Both the position numbers and the translations under genes were made by a program. The notes beneath the pieces are model-generated. The model was not told the DNA's origin and made no database searches. It was given only the letters and a program-made list of their open reading frames with translations. A stretch of 44,813 nucleotides of DNA from Candidatus Angelobacter sp. Gp1-AA117 (lineage in GTDB: Bacteria > Acidobacteriota > Terriglobia > Terriglobales > Acidobacteriaceae): assembly GCA_003223515.1 (NCBI GenBank), contig QHVI01000079.1:1-44813 (forward strand), in the 5' to 3' direction. The first letter of the stretch is position 1, and each line of letters starts with the position of its first letter. Below are positions 25,538-33,654 of this stretch, piece after piece.

Positions 25538-25963
25538 ATGCAACGTAATGCAAGCGCTCATTGGACCGGCGGACTTAAAGACGGCAAAGGAACTCTTACT
25601 GCGCCCAGCGGTGTCCTGAAAGAGACACCCTATTCCTTCCACACACGTTTTGAATCACAACCGGGGACGAACCCGGAAGAGTTGCTGGCCGCCGCCCACG
25701 CCGGCTGCTTCACTATGGCGCTTTCCGCGCAGCTTGGCAACGCAGGCATGACCGCACAGGCGCTGGACACGACAGCAACGGTGACCCTGGAAAAAACCGA
25801 TGCGGGATTCACCATCACCGCCGTCCACCTTCAAGTGAAAGCCAGAATTCCTGGAGCAGATAAGAGCAAGTTTGACGAAGCTGCAGCCAATGCAAAACAG
25901 GGCTGTCCGGTCTCAAGATTGTTCAACGCCAAAATCACCATGGACGCGCAGCTTGAAAGCTGA
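25538..25963 (+). CDS. osmC: OsmC family peroxidase
   Basis: A 141-residue OsmC/Ohr-type thiol peroxidase that reduces organic hydroperoxides. The two catalytic Cys are Cys57 (AAAHAGCFTMAL) and Cys123 (KQGCPVSRLF), with Arg38 and Glu48 in place near the active site. The length and the VL-E-T-YSFHTRF start region agree with the OsmC branch. ATG 25538 is preceded by GGAGG. A strong hairpin follows the gene. Confidence 0.93.
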   Translation: MQRNASAHWTGGLKDGKGTLTAPSGVLKETPYSFHTRFESQPGTNPEELLAAAHAGCFTMALSAQLGNAGMTAQALDTTATVTLEKTDAGFTITAVHLQVKARIPGADKSKFDEAAANAKQGCPVSRLFNAKITMDAQLES

Positions 25964-25996
25964 GCAAGTTATGTCCGGCACTCGATCGTAATCCAC

Positions 25997-26030
25997 CGAC
26001 ACATGCGGCAATCAGTTGCCGCATGTGTCG
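25997..26030. terminator. Perfect 15-base-pair hairpin between convergent genes
   Basis: CGACACATGCGGCAA, loop TCAG, then the exact complement TTGCCGCATGTGTCG. It lies 34 bases after osmC and 11 bases after the converging beta-propeller gene. No T-run follows on either strand, so it may act as a bidirectional 3'-end stabiliser or Rho-assisted terminator, not a classical one. Confidence 0.7.
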
Positions 26031-26040
26031 CAGAGTAGTC

Positions 26041-28011
26041 TTACTGCGACGCAGTCAGGCTCTGCGGAGCGTAGCTGACGCGGCGCAACTCGTGCATCTG
26101 TCCATTTTTGAGTGTGCCTTCCACCAGTTCATAGCCGAGCAGCGCAATGATGCGTCCGCGCACAAAGAGCGGCCGGGCGTTCCCGTACCAGTCCACACAG
26201 GAGGCGCGGCATCCGTCGTCTTTGCTGCGTTCGGGCTGGGAGGCGAGTTCGCCCACTTCCTCAAAATGCAGTGAGCTGTTTTTCAGAAAGAGGATGGCTG
26301 CGGAGTTCTGAAACAAATGTTCATAGCCGGGGCGTCCGGGCAGACTGACCGGCAAGCCGAGCATGCCGCTGTCCCGCGAATCAGGCTTATAGAAGAAGCC
26401 CTGGCTGCGCAGCTCACCCTGTGACGCACCCTTGCGGATGTACTCATCCACCACCTCAGCCGAATTGCCAAGCCGCACTGCGCTGAAATGCAGGTCCTTA
26501 CCGTCGGTGCCGACAACAACCGCATCCAGCCCCATCTGCTCAATGCGATCCACTCCATGAGTGAGCGGAAGCGCATATGCAGATCCCTGTGCCCAGCGCA
26601 CCGCATACAGATTGGAGTAATTTTTATTCTGCGGATAGCCCCAGCCGCTGCCCGTGCCATACAGAAGATAATCGCCTACAAAACGGTTCTGGAAGGTGTA
26701 ACTGTTCCCTTCGGGATGAGGAAGCTTGTGATAGTTGCCTGCAGGTACATTTGCGCTTCCATCCGAGAAGCTATTCAGCGCCACCCGCATCAGGGCGACA
26801 TCACCCTGCGCCACTTCTGCTCCCCACATGCCGTCACCGCGCGCCTCCGACCGGACCAGCACGTTCAGATGTCCGTCCTCACTTTCAAGAAACGAGAACT
26901 GGTCTACCGGGCTGCCGGAGACGCCCAGCGCGGTAGGGGCAGAACCATCGAGCGGCATGCGGTACAACAACGATTGCGTCTTCCATTGCGTGCCAGTCTG
27001 TATCCACTCGTTCATCCACACATAGACCGATTCCGGCGAAACATAGAAGACGCGTCCTGGCGGTCCAAGCACCGCGGTTGCCTTGCAATCAAAATCGCCA
27101 CGCGCCAGATCGCATACAGTGACGGTGTGCAGCGCGGTGCCGTAAGACGGATTCAGCGGGTATGCAGGGCGGTAAACATCAGTAGCAGCTCCAATGCGAT
27201 GGAACTCACCCGGAGTCGCACCCTTATGCCATTTGCGCACTGCAGGAAAGCTCTGGAACGGATCCTGGGCGCCGGGATAAATATAGAGAGGCGAGTAGAA
27301 GATGAGCTTGGTGCCGATAAGACGGCTGGCATAGTTGCGCGATGAATAGTAATCATTGGAGCGGAGATGATAGGTCGAGCGATAGTTGAGCTTGCCCGCC
27401 GCATCGATTCCGAAGAGCCCAACCTCGGTACCGCCGCGCTGGTAGCTGTAGCCAATCACGGCCACCGTATCGTCGGAGACCAGCATCTCGTCATACCAGG
27501 TGCCGCTGGGATCGATGTCGGGACCGAAAGCGTCCACGCTGGAGATCGGAGTAAGCGCGCCATCGGCAATGGAAACTGTGAACAATCGGCCTCGCCGCAA
27601 CACAACCAGTTGGTTGCCATGTAGTTTGACGATTCCGCCTTCATCAACTCCGGCATGTTGTACGTTGGTGACAGATTCGGATGCCCCTGCAGCATCTGCC
27701 ATCTTGCTTGCCGGCGCTGCCGGAGCGGGCTGGGCTGCTCCGTTGTAGGAATAGGCTTCCGCTTTGCGCAGCCCACGCTGTTGCTTCTCCGCCAGTTCCC
27801 GGAAATAGCTCGCCAGTTCCTGCTCCGATCGGAACGCCGTCATGGTCTTCCTGGACATGGGAGCGTGAGTATTCGCAGTATTGTTTTGAGTGCTGTTTTG
27901 GACGTTGTCCGCGCTCTTGGACTGAATGTTGTTGTTATCGGGTTTGGCGGTGCATCCAGCCAGACAGGAAATCATCGCCAGCAGTAAAAGTCTCTTTATA
28001 ACTTGCCTCAT
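26041..28011 (-). CDS. Beta-propeller domain lipoprotein
   Basis: A 656-residue lipoprotein: signal ending in the lipobox LAGC (Cys20), an Asn/Thr-rich linker to about 50, a short helical segment with FRSEQELASYFRELAEKQQR, then a large region of repeated beta blades. Phrases such as VNVQHAGVDEGGIVKLHGNQLVVLRR match the archaeal/bacterial beta-propeller family PF09826 (TNVQ..GVDE is its hallmark). Role unknown; surface binding is likely. The start ATG 28011 is followed directly by basic residues and a hydrophobic core, as expected. Confidence 0.85.
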   Translation of the reverse strand: MRQVIKRLLLLAMISCLAGCTAKPDNNNIQSKSADNVQNSTQNNTANTHAPMSRKTMTAFRSEQELASYFRELAEKQQRGLRKAEAYSYNGAAQPAPAAPASKMADAAGASESVTNVQHAGVDEGGIVKLHGNQLVVLRRGRLFTVSIADGALTPISSVDAFGPDIDPSGTWYDEMLVSDDTVAVIGYSYQRGGTEVGLFGIDAAGKLNYRSTYHLRSNDYYSSRNYASRLIGTKLIFYSPLYIYPGAQDPFQSFPAVRKWHKGATPGEFHRIGAATDVYRPAYPLNPSYGTALHTVTVCDLARGDFDCKATAVLGPPGRVFYVSPESVYVWMNEWIQTGTQWKTQSLLYRMPLDGSAPTALGVSGSPVDQFSFLESEDGHLNVLVRSEARGDGMWGAEVAQGDVALMRVALNSFSDGSANVPAGNYHKLPHPEGNSYTFQNRFVGDYLLYGTGSGWGYPQNKNYSNLYAVRWAQGSAYALPLTHGVDRIEQMGLDAVVVGTDGKDLHFSAVRLGNSAEVVDEYIRKGASQGELRSQGFFYKPDSRDSGMLGLPVSLPGRPGYEHLFQNSAAILFLKNSSLHFEEVGELASQPERSKDDGCRASCVDWYGNARPLFVRGRIIALLGYELVEGTLKNGQMHELRRVSYAPQSLTASQ

Positions 28012-28198
28012 GTACTCTGAACGTGCAGGGCGAGGGAAGTTGCAGGGAAAAAATGGTTAATACTCAGTCTTTAGTAATTAGCCAAAGCGGGTATTGCCCT
28101 GCAATTGAAGGCACACTACAGCAGCAGCCAAGGAAATATCTTGAAGACACGAATTCTCAGGCTGTTCAGATAAGACACCGAACAATACATAAGAGTTC

Positions 28199-28277
28199 CC
28201 TTTCTTTCTCTGGGTTCTCTGCGCCCTCTGCGGCTCCAAGATGCCTTTGTGTCCTTAGCGGCCTTTGCGGTTAATCC
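28199..28277 (+). repeat. Short-period intergenic repeats
   Basis: TTTCTCTGGGTT-CTCTGCGCC-CTCTGCGGCTCC is followed by CCTTTGTGTCCTTAGCGGCCTTTGCGGTTAATCC. It lies between the divergent beta-propeller and amidase genes (gap 28012-28307). Nothing else is recognised in the gap. Confidence 0.7.
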
Positions 28278-28307
28278 GGAAAGTTATAATTCTCGACGGA
28301 GAAAATA

Positions 28308-30101
28308 ATGTCGAAAACCCGCAGGCAGTTTCTCACCCAGGCCACGCTCAGTACTCTCGCGGCAATGATGGCATCAAGAAGTGAAGCTCAACCATTGCAG
28401 GACACACCCGGTGCTCCACCCGCTTTCGGCACTGCGCCTCCCGTCGGCCCGGAGGTCTCACCGGCCACCTTCGCTGAAGCAGAAAAGCTGGTGCGCGTGG
28501 AGATGACTGCTGCAGAGCGCGCACAGGCCGCCAGCAACTGGCGCAGCGCTATGGCCCCGATCTATGAGTTGCGCTCCGGGCCGCGCAAGGTAGAGTTGGA
28601 ACCAACGCTGGCTCCCTATTCGCGCTGGGACCCGATCCTGCCCGGCGAGAAACCTGCTCCGCAAAAAGATCAGTTCGTCTGGAGCAAAGCCGATCCGGGA
28701 CCGCTGCCTGCGAAGGACGAAGACATTGCCTATGCTCCGGTAACGCGTCTCTCACGCTGGATCGAAACCCGCCAGCTCAAATCTGAACGCCTGACGCAAA
28801 TCTACCTTGATCGTTTGCAGCATTTTGATCCGAAGTTGCGCTGCGTCATCACTCTTACAAAAGATATGGCTCTGCAGCAGTCCCGCAAAGCTGACCAGGA
28901 GCTCGCCGCCGGTAAATATCGCGGTCCACTGCACGGTATCCCCTGGGGCGGCAAAGACCTGCTGGATACCGCAGGCATTCCCACCACCTATGGAGCGGAA
29001 CCTTTTCGCAATCGGGTACCCTCGGCCGATGCAGCGGTGGTCAAGCATCTGCACGATGCCGGCGCCGTGCTGGTGGCCAAGCTGAGCCTGGGCGCTCTCG
29101 CACTCAATGACATCTGGTTTGGTGGGCAGACGGTGAATCCCTGGCTGCTGGAAGAAGGGGCTTCTGGTTCAAGCGCTGGTCCGGGAGCAGCAACGGCCGC
29201 CGGGCTTGTGGGATTCTCTATCGGCAGCGAAACCGGGGGCAGCATCGTGTCGCCTTCGATGCGCTGCGGCATCACGGGGCTGAGGCCTACCTATGGCCGG
29301 GTGCCACGCACGGGCGCGATGACTCTCTGCTGGTCTCTGGACAAACTCGGGCCTATGACGCGCCATGTCGAAGATGCGCTCCTGGTTCTCCATGCCATCT
29401 CCGGTACTGATCCAGGCGATCTTTCCAGTGTCCCGAGCAAGCTGGATTACAACGTGAATGCTCCCGTGCAGGGCCTGCGCGTTGGCTACTTCCCTGAATG
29501 GATGAAGAAGAACCCGGCCACTGACGTGGATCGCGCTGCGCTGGAGACAGTGAAGAAGGTCGGCATGGTTCCAGTTGCGGTCTCCATTCCTGACTGGCCC
29601 TATGATTCCCTCGACCTCATTCTGTTTGCCGAAGCAGCAGCCAGTTTCGAAGAACTTACACTCAGCCGGCAAGTGGATCAACTCAAGGCGCAAGTACCGG
29701 ATGCGTGGCCGAACACCTTCCGCCAATCGCGTTTTCTTTCTGCCGTAGACTTCGTGCAGAACGATCGCTTCCGCAGAAAAGTAGCGCTGGAGATGGCCCG
29801 CGTCTTCTCTCAGGTAGACCTGCTGCTGGTGCCTTCCCTGCGCGATGAGATGCTCACCATCACCAACTTCACCGGACATCCTTCGCTCACCTTCCGCGCG
29901 GGGTTCGTCCATGTATCGGAAGCGCGCAGCGACTGGGCGCCCGATCCAAACAATCCATTGCCCAAGTTTTCACCGCCGCGCCGGGTGCCGCATGGAATCA
30001 CATTGATTGGGCGACTATTCGATGAAGGCACACTGGGCCGCGCGGGTCTGGCTCTGGAACGCGCATTCAACGTTGCGGACGAGAGGCCGCCAGGATTTTG
30101 A
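28308..30101 (+). CDS. Secreted amidase-signature family hydrolase
   Basis: A 597-residue amidase of the Ser-cisSer-Lys class. The N-terminus has a twin-arginine type signal (SKTRRQFLTQATLSTLAAMM). The catalytic Lys216 is in GIPWGGKDLLD; cis-Ser is at about 288-289 in GASGSSAGPG; the nucleophile Ser312 is in GSETGGSIVSPS. These enzymes hydrolyse amides (amino-acid amides, aryl amides, nylon oligomers); GatA is the translation homologue but lacks a signal peptide and neighbours here do not include gatB or gatC. The substrate is unknown. GGAG precedes ATG 28308. Confidence 0.9.
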   Translation: MSKTRRQFLTQATLSTLAAMMASRSEAQPLQDTPGAPPAFGTAPPVGPEVSPATFAEAEKLVRVEMTAAERAQAASNWRSAMAPIYELRSGPRKVELEPTLAPYSRWDPILPGEKPAPQKDQFVWSKADPGPLPAKDEDIAYAPVTRLSRWIETRQLKSERLTQIYLDRLQHFDPKLRCVITLTKDMALQQSRKADQELAAGKYRGPLHGIPWGGKDLLDTAGIPTTYGAEPFRNRVPSADAAVVKHLHDAGAVLVAKLSLGALALNDIWFGGQTVNPWLLEEGASGSSAGPGAATAAGLVGFSIGSETGGSIVSPSMRCGITGLRPTYGRVPRTGAMTLCWSLDKLGPMTRHVEDALLVLHAISGTDPGDLSSVPSKLDYNVNAPVQGLRVGYFPEWMKKNPATDVDRAALETVKKVGMVPVAVSIPDWPYDSLDLILFAEAAASFEELTLSRQVDQLKAQVPDAWPNTFRQSRFLSAVDFVQNDRFRRKVALEMARVFSQVDLLLVPSLRDEMLTITNFTGHPSLTFRAGFVHVSEARSDWAPDPNNPLPKFSPPRRVPHGITLIGRLFDEGTLGRAGLALERAFNVADERPPGF

Positions 30102-30109
30102 AAAGGGAC

Positions 30110-30134
30110 TGTTGGCTCTTGGCTGTTGGCTTCC
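30110..30134 (+). repeat. TTGGCT-word tandem repeat
   Basis: GTTGGCTCTTGGCTGTTGGCTTC, a degenerate 7-8 base array, lies right after the amidase stop. Confidence 0.55.
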
Positions 30135-30154
30135 GGCGTTCTCTGTACCAGCTA

Positions 30155-30180
30155 TCACCAATATGCACCATTCTGGTGTA
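30155..30180. promoter_or_regulatory. Possible operator of the RHH gene pair
   Basis: TCACCA is followed by the dyad CACCA-TTC-TGGTG (30166-30178) directly before the ribbon-helix-helix gene start. Repeated CACCA half-sites of this kind are typical for autoregulation by RHH antitoxins (inference). Confidence 0.4.
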
Positions 30181-30190
30181 CCATTGGCTT

Positions 30191-30445
30191 ATGGCTCAGA
30201 GAAAACTGGTTCGGCGTAGCGTCACACTGCCTCAACAATTGGATAAACAGGTGGAAGCTATCGCAAAGAACCGCCGACTTAGCGGCAATCGTGTCTTAGT
30301 GGAACTACTCGAACTCGGACTAGAAGCTCGCGACCAGAAGGAGAGAGCTTTTTTTGAACTGGCAGAGCGCTTCCGCAATTCCAAAAATCCTGATGAAGTG
30401 AAGAAGTTAGGCGATGAGTTAGGGCATTTCGTTTTCGGTGAATAA
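30191..30445 (+). CDS. Ribbon-helix-helix regulator, probable antitoxin-like
   Basis: An 84-residue protein starting MAQRKLVRRSVTLPQQLDKQ, a beta strand with alternating basic/hydrophobic residues, then two helices (VEAIAKNRRLSGNRVLVELL), the CopG/Arc-type RHH fold that binds DNA as a dimer. The rest is an acidic/basic helix tail. ATG 30191 is chosen because the RHH strand starts there; an upstream start at 30098 would pass through the repeat. It overlaps the next gene by one base (TAATG), so both are co-translated. Confidence 0.78.
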   Translation: MAQRKLVRRSVTLPQQLDKQVEAIAKNRRLSGNRVLVELLELGLEARDQKERAFFELAERFRNSKNPDEVKKLGDELGHFVFGE

Positions 30446-30690
30446 TGCCACAGATCGAAACGTGGTCACATCTTCCTGCCGCTGTTCGTGATCATTTGGT
30501 TGAACGTATGCACGACCGCAAGATCGGGATAGGTGATCTGAATAAGCTGCGCATCTGGATAGAGTCGAGACCCGAAGTACCAGAGGGTCCATGGTACAAA
30601 GATTTTGGTTCATTCAAGCTTTGCGGAGAGGGTAAATATCCCAAAACCTTTCTTCTACCTGGCCAGGTTGCAACTGGACAAAAACTCTGA
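30445..30690 (+). CDS. Conserved small partner of the RHH protein
   Basis: An 81-residue protein: LPAAVRDHLVERMHDRKIGI, then DLNKLRIWIESRPEVPEGPW and YKDFGSFKLCGEGKYPKTFL, ending near LLPGQVATGQKL. The pattern reads like a compact conserved family and I recall similar small proteins in other Acidobacteriota, but I know no function. The gene order (RHH gene first, one-base overlap) is that of a type II toxin-antitoxin or conditional module. No toxin fold is recognised; a DUF with a role outside toxicity is equally possible. Confidence 0.7.
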   Translation: MPQIETWSHLPAAVRDHLVERMHDRKIGIGDLNKLRIWIESRPEVPEGPWYKDFGSFKLCGEGKYPKTFLLPGQVATGQKL

Positions 30691-30699
30691 TGATTCCAT

Positions 30700-31596
30700 T
30701 TACTTCTTCGAATTCGTCTGGTCCAGTGCTGCGCGCAGTCCCTTGGCGAGTTTTACTGCATCGTCATTCGCCCAGAAATGCACAAAAAAGATCCGGGGCT
30801 GCTCGTCAAGCATGTGGGTATGCAGCGCAGTGACCTGGATGCCATTGCTTCTCAGCGCCTGAATTACAGGATTCACTTCTTTGCCCAGCAGGACAAAATC
30901 GCCGGTGATTGCGGCTTTGCCATTTCCTGTGGGCTGAAAATTGAGTGCCGTGGCCAATCCCATCGACGGCGGAACCACCATTCCTCCATGGGTGATCTGC
31001 TCAGCACGCGGTACACCTACCTGAAAGATACCGCCGTTCACTTTGCCTTTGTGACCAAGCGCCTCTTCGATCTGATTGGTATTAATACCAATGTCCTGCT
31101 GCGCTGCGGGCGCGGGACCGGAATCAGGGCCGGGAGTTTTGGTCAGTGCCACGGCATCATGCACAGCACCTGCCAGCTTCGCCGGGTCGCCATGCGCGCC
31201 GATGTGCATGTACATGACTCGCGGAGATTCGTGCAGCACGTGATTGTGCAGTGCCGTGATCTGAACACCGCTGCTTTCCAGCTTGGCCATCACCGGTCCC
31301 ACTTCATCTTCCGTCAACACCAGATCACCCATCAGCATGGCATCGCCTTGAGGCTTGGAGAACGCCACCCATGAGCCCAGAGCCAGACCGGGTTTCACCT
31401 CCAGGCCGTCGACCGTGACCTTCAGGTCTTTCCGGGGCATGCTAAATTTCATGGCTCCATCCGGCTGCGCCTGTCCGGAACGCCCCAGCGCTTTCTCAAC
31501 GGCCGCCCAGTCCCCCGATGGCTGCTGGTTCTGCGCGAGCAACAGAGAAGAAAGAGAAACGAGTGCGATGAAGAGTAAATTGCGGGCAAATTTCAT
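30700..31596 (-). CDS. Secreted protein with two DUF1259 domains
   Basis: A 298-residue exported protein (signal peptide 1-21). Two copies of the DUF1259/LppY-LpqO domain are visible: VEKALGRSGQ...LHNHVLHESPRVMYMHIGAHGD and IEEALGHKGKVNGG...LHTHMLDEQPRIFFVHFWAND. Each has a His-containing signature (HNHVLHE, HTHMLDE) that could bind metal. Function of the family is unknown. Internal duplication is plain. ATG 31596 has a GGGAGG-type site upstream. Confidence 0.88.
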   Translation of the reverse strand: MKFARNLLFIALVSLSSLLLAQNQQPSGDWAAVEKALGRSGQAQPDGAMKFSMPRKDLKVTVDGLEVKPGLALGSWVAFSKPQGDAMLMGDLVLTEDEVGPVMAKLESSGVQITALHNHVLHESPRVMYMHIGAHGDPAKLAGAVHDAVALTKTPGPDSGPAPAAQQDIGINTNQIEEALGHKGKVNGGIFQVGVPRAEQITHGGMVVPPSMGLATALNFQPTGNGKAAITGDFVLLGKEVNPVIQALRSNGIQVTALHTHMLDEQPRIFFVHFWANDDAVKLAKGLRAALDQTNSKK

Positions 31597-31677
31597 GATG
31601 AGCCTCCCTGCGCAAATATCGTACTACTATTTTTGTCGGCATCCCGTACTCCCCTGCAAATTGATAAACTAGAGGAC

Positions 31678-31998
31678 ATGCCGACCAGAGACGAAGTAAT
31701 GAATGCATTGACCGAGTGCTATGACCCTGAGATTCCCGTCAACATTGTAGACCTCGGACTGATTTATGACGTGCGATTGAACCCTCCGGACACCAGCCCC
31801 GATCCGCAGGATGTAGAGATTGAGATGACCATGACCTCGCCGGGGTGTCCGTCCCATGTAGGCATCAGTGAGGACGTGCGCCGCAAAGTGCAAGCCCTTC
31901 CCGGAGTGAAGTCGGTGAATGTAAATGTAGTGTGGACTCCGCCGTGGAGTCCGGAGCGCCTCAGCGCCGCCGCCCGCCAGAAGCTGGGAATCGAGTGA
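31678..31998 (+). CDS. DUF59/MIP18 family Fe-S assembly protein (SufT-like)
   Basis: A 106-residue single-domain protein: ALTECYDPEIPVNIVDLGLI followed by YDV, then EMTMTSPGCPSHVGI. The Asp-Pro-Glu and the Cys in SPGCPS are conserved in MIP18/SufT/PaaD proteins, which help deliver or mature Fe-S clusters. ATG 31678 has AGAGGA just upstream; the frame before it is not coding. No suf genes are in the window. Confidence 0.9.
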   Translation: MPTRDEVMNALTECYDPEIPVNIVDLGLIYDVRLNPPDTSPDPQDVEIEMTMTSPGCPSHVGISEDVRRKVQALPGVKSVNVNVVWTPPWSPERLSAAARQKLGIE

Positions 31999-32008
31999 AC
32001 AGAATTGG

Positions 32009-32097
32009 GGTAAATGGGTAATTTAGTAAATGGGTAAATAAATGAGCTGCAGGTCACGAATTTACTCATTTGCCAAATACCCATTTACCCATTCTTT
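32009..32097 (+). repeat. GTAAATGGGTA-word repeats in both orientations
   Basis: GGGTAAATGGGTAATTTAGTAAATGGGTAAATAAATG (about 32008-32045) is followed by the complementary TTTACTCATTTGCC-AAATACCCATTTACCCATT (about 32060-32095). The two halves could pair as a long imperfect hairpin between convergent genes. Related arrays lie at 33492-33606. Confidence 0.7.
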
Positions 32098-32099
32098 TC

Positions 32100-32384
32100 T
32101 TAGTACCGGGTTCCGCCAGCTACGGGCATATTGCGGTATCCGCCGCCCTGTTGCTGCTGGCCCAGCCTCTCCAGGAACGTAGCCGCCATATCCACAAACT
32201 TGCTGCCCTTATCGATATATTCGGGCATGCGCCGCCAGAGTTCTTCGAATTTTTCCGGGTTCTCAGAAGCAAAGGTCGCCAGCCCAATGCCGGCAACTGC
32301 CAGCCCGGCAGGCCGCCGTCCGGTCAGAAACAACACTGCACCTGCCGCAAATGAACCATAGATAAGCGCTTTTTTCCAATCCAT
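32100..32384 (-). CDS. Small membrane-anchored protein
   Basis: A 94-residue protein: MDWKKALIYGSFAAGAVLFL with a hydrophobic segment (about 6-25), a second weaker one (about 27-40: AGLAVAGIGLATFA), then a helical amphipathic region FEELWRRMPEYIDKGSKFVD and a Gln/Gly tail. GGAGG precedes ATG 32384. Function unknown. Confidence 0.8.
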   Translation of the reverse strand: MDWKKALIYGSFAAGAVLFLTGRRPAGLAVAGIGLATFASENPEKFEELWRRMPEYIDKGSKFVDMAATFLERLGQQQQGGGYRNMPVAGGTRY

Positions 32385-32574
32385 GCTTTTCTGCCTCCTC
32401 AATTCTCCACAATACAGGCTAACTCAGGTTTAGAGACAAACCTCACACAGTTTGTTGCCAGAGCTTTAGCTTATTCGCAATGCCGGGTTGCGCCTTGCTG
32501 CGGTCGAGCCTGCTCTTCATTAATTGTAAATTGTACGGCTGAATCAGAACCCTTAGCGTGGTGTCTCTCAAGAT

Positions 32575-32605
32575 TTTCCCGCGCAGCCGGGGGCGGCTGG
32601 GCTCT
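32575..32605. repeat. REP-like hairpin, copy 3 (inverted)
   Basis: CAGCCG-GGGG-CGGCTG (32584-32599). On the minus strand it reads CAGCCGCCCCCGGCTGCGCG, matching the cores at 13551 and 21671. It lies downstream of the Spy-like gene. Confidence 0.6.
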
Positions 32606-32675
32606 ATTAAGGAGTTCTCTCTGATCAAAACAGACAGGCAGCCAGAGGACTGCCTGTCCGTCAAAGCATCGCGGC

Positions 32676-33152
32676 CTACTGTGAAGGGGGGCCGTGATGC
32701 ATGCCCATACCCATGTGGCCACCCATCGGGCCCATAGCGTCATGGTGCATCTGCTGCGCCTTCGTCTGCTGATCGGGTGTGAGAGTCTGGAAGAATGCCG
32801 CATGAGCCTTGGCTTCCGTGGCGACCATCTGCGCGGTCAGGTTGCCGATGGTAGTCGAGAGGCTGTCAATGGTTGCGGTGTCATTGTTGTGAATGGCGGT
32901 TTCCAGCTTCTGGTGTGCATCCTTGAGGCTGTCATGGATGCTCCTGGAGCTATTGGCCGCGGTGGTGAAGATCGTTGTTGCGCTTTGCTGCTGGGCGGCA
33001 GTCAGCCCCAGAGCTTTGGTCAGATGATCAACCTGATGCTGCACATGCATGGCAGGATCAGGCGGATCCTGCTGCGGAGACTGTGCCCATAGTGTCAGAG
33101 TAGCCAACACTGAGGCCAGCAGCGCGAGGATTTTGGTTTGATTTCGGGTCAT
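32676..33152 (-). CDS. Spy/CpxP-like periplasmic protein
   Basis: A 158-residue exported protein (signal peptide 1-23). Two LTxxQ-type motifs are seen, GLTAAQQQSA and LTPDQQTKAQ, separated by long helices, as in Spy/CpxP periplasmic chaperones or metal-stress proteins. The C-terminus MHHDAMGPMGGHMGMGMHHG is rich in Met and His and may bind copper or another metal. Start ATG 33152 with GGAGG upstream. Confidence 0.82.
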   Translation of the reverse strand: MTRNQTKILALLASVLATLTLWAQSPQQDPPDPAMHVQHQVDHLTKALGLTAAQQQSATTIFTTAANSSRSIHDSLKDAHQKLETAIHNNDTATIDSLSTTIGNLTAQMVATEAKAHAAFFQTLTPDQQTKAQQMHHDAMGPMGGHMGMGMHHGPPSQ

Positions 33153-33654
33153 GTTTCCCTCCTTGGTTTAAAGAAGCATTCAGCAGTCAGCCATTAGCAC
33201 TCAGCCCTGCACGGTATAGAGAAGGACTGTTGCGCGATAAAGTTTGATCTGCCGGATAGCAATTTCGTCGATTATGTATTGAGAGCTGGAAATCATATTT
33301 ATGAATACGTGCTACCGTTAACGCTCTGCTGAAACCCTATACCTGATTAAGGCCGGAATACCTGCTGGTGATGGATTTTCTCCAGCGCCGTGGAGAGTTG
33401 GGTTTTAAACTCCAACTCCTTTACTGCATGCTGGTATCTAAACATGATTAAGAGCGGATGGGAGTAAACCTTGGGCAAAAAGGATGTAAAGAATTGGTAA
33501 AGGAGTAAATGAGGTAAAAATTGGTAAATGAGTAATTTGGTAAATGAGTAAATGAAGAGTAAGAGGCGGGCTTTCATTCACCCAATGACCAAACTACTCA
33601 TTACCCATTTCTCTGCGGTCTCTGCGCCCTCTGCGGTAAAGCAAATTCTTTTGG
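33153..33654. other. Intergenic region with repeat words and a hairpin
   Basis: No gene is supported in these 502 bases. Items seen: CAGTCAGCCATTAGCACTCAGCC (33183-33205); a dyad GAGTTGG-N10-CCAACTC (33395-33418); GGTAAATGAGTAATTT-GGTAAATGAGTAAATG units (33492-33553) with the inverse CCAAACTACTCATTACCCATT (33590-33610); and CTCTGCGGT-CTCTGCGCC-CTCTGCGGT (33610-33640). The centre (33230-33390) is AT-rich and unexplained. Confidence 0.55.
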
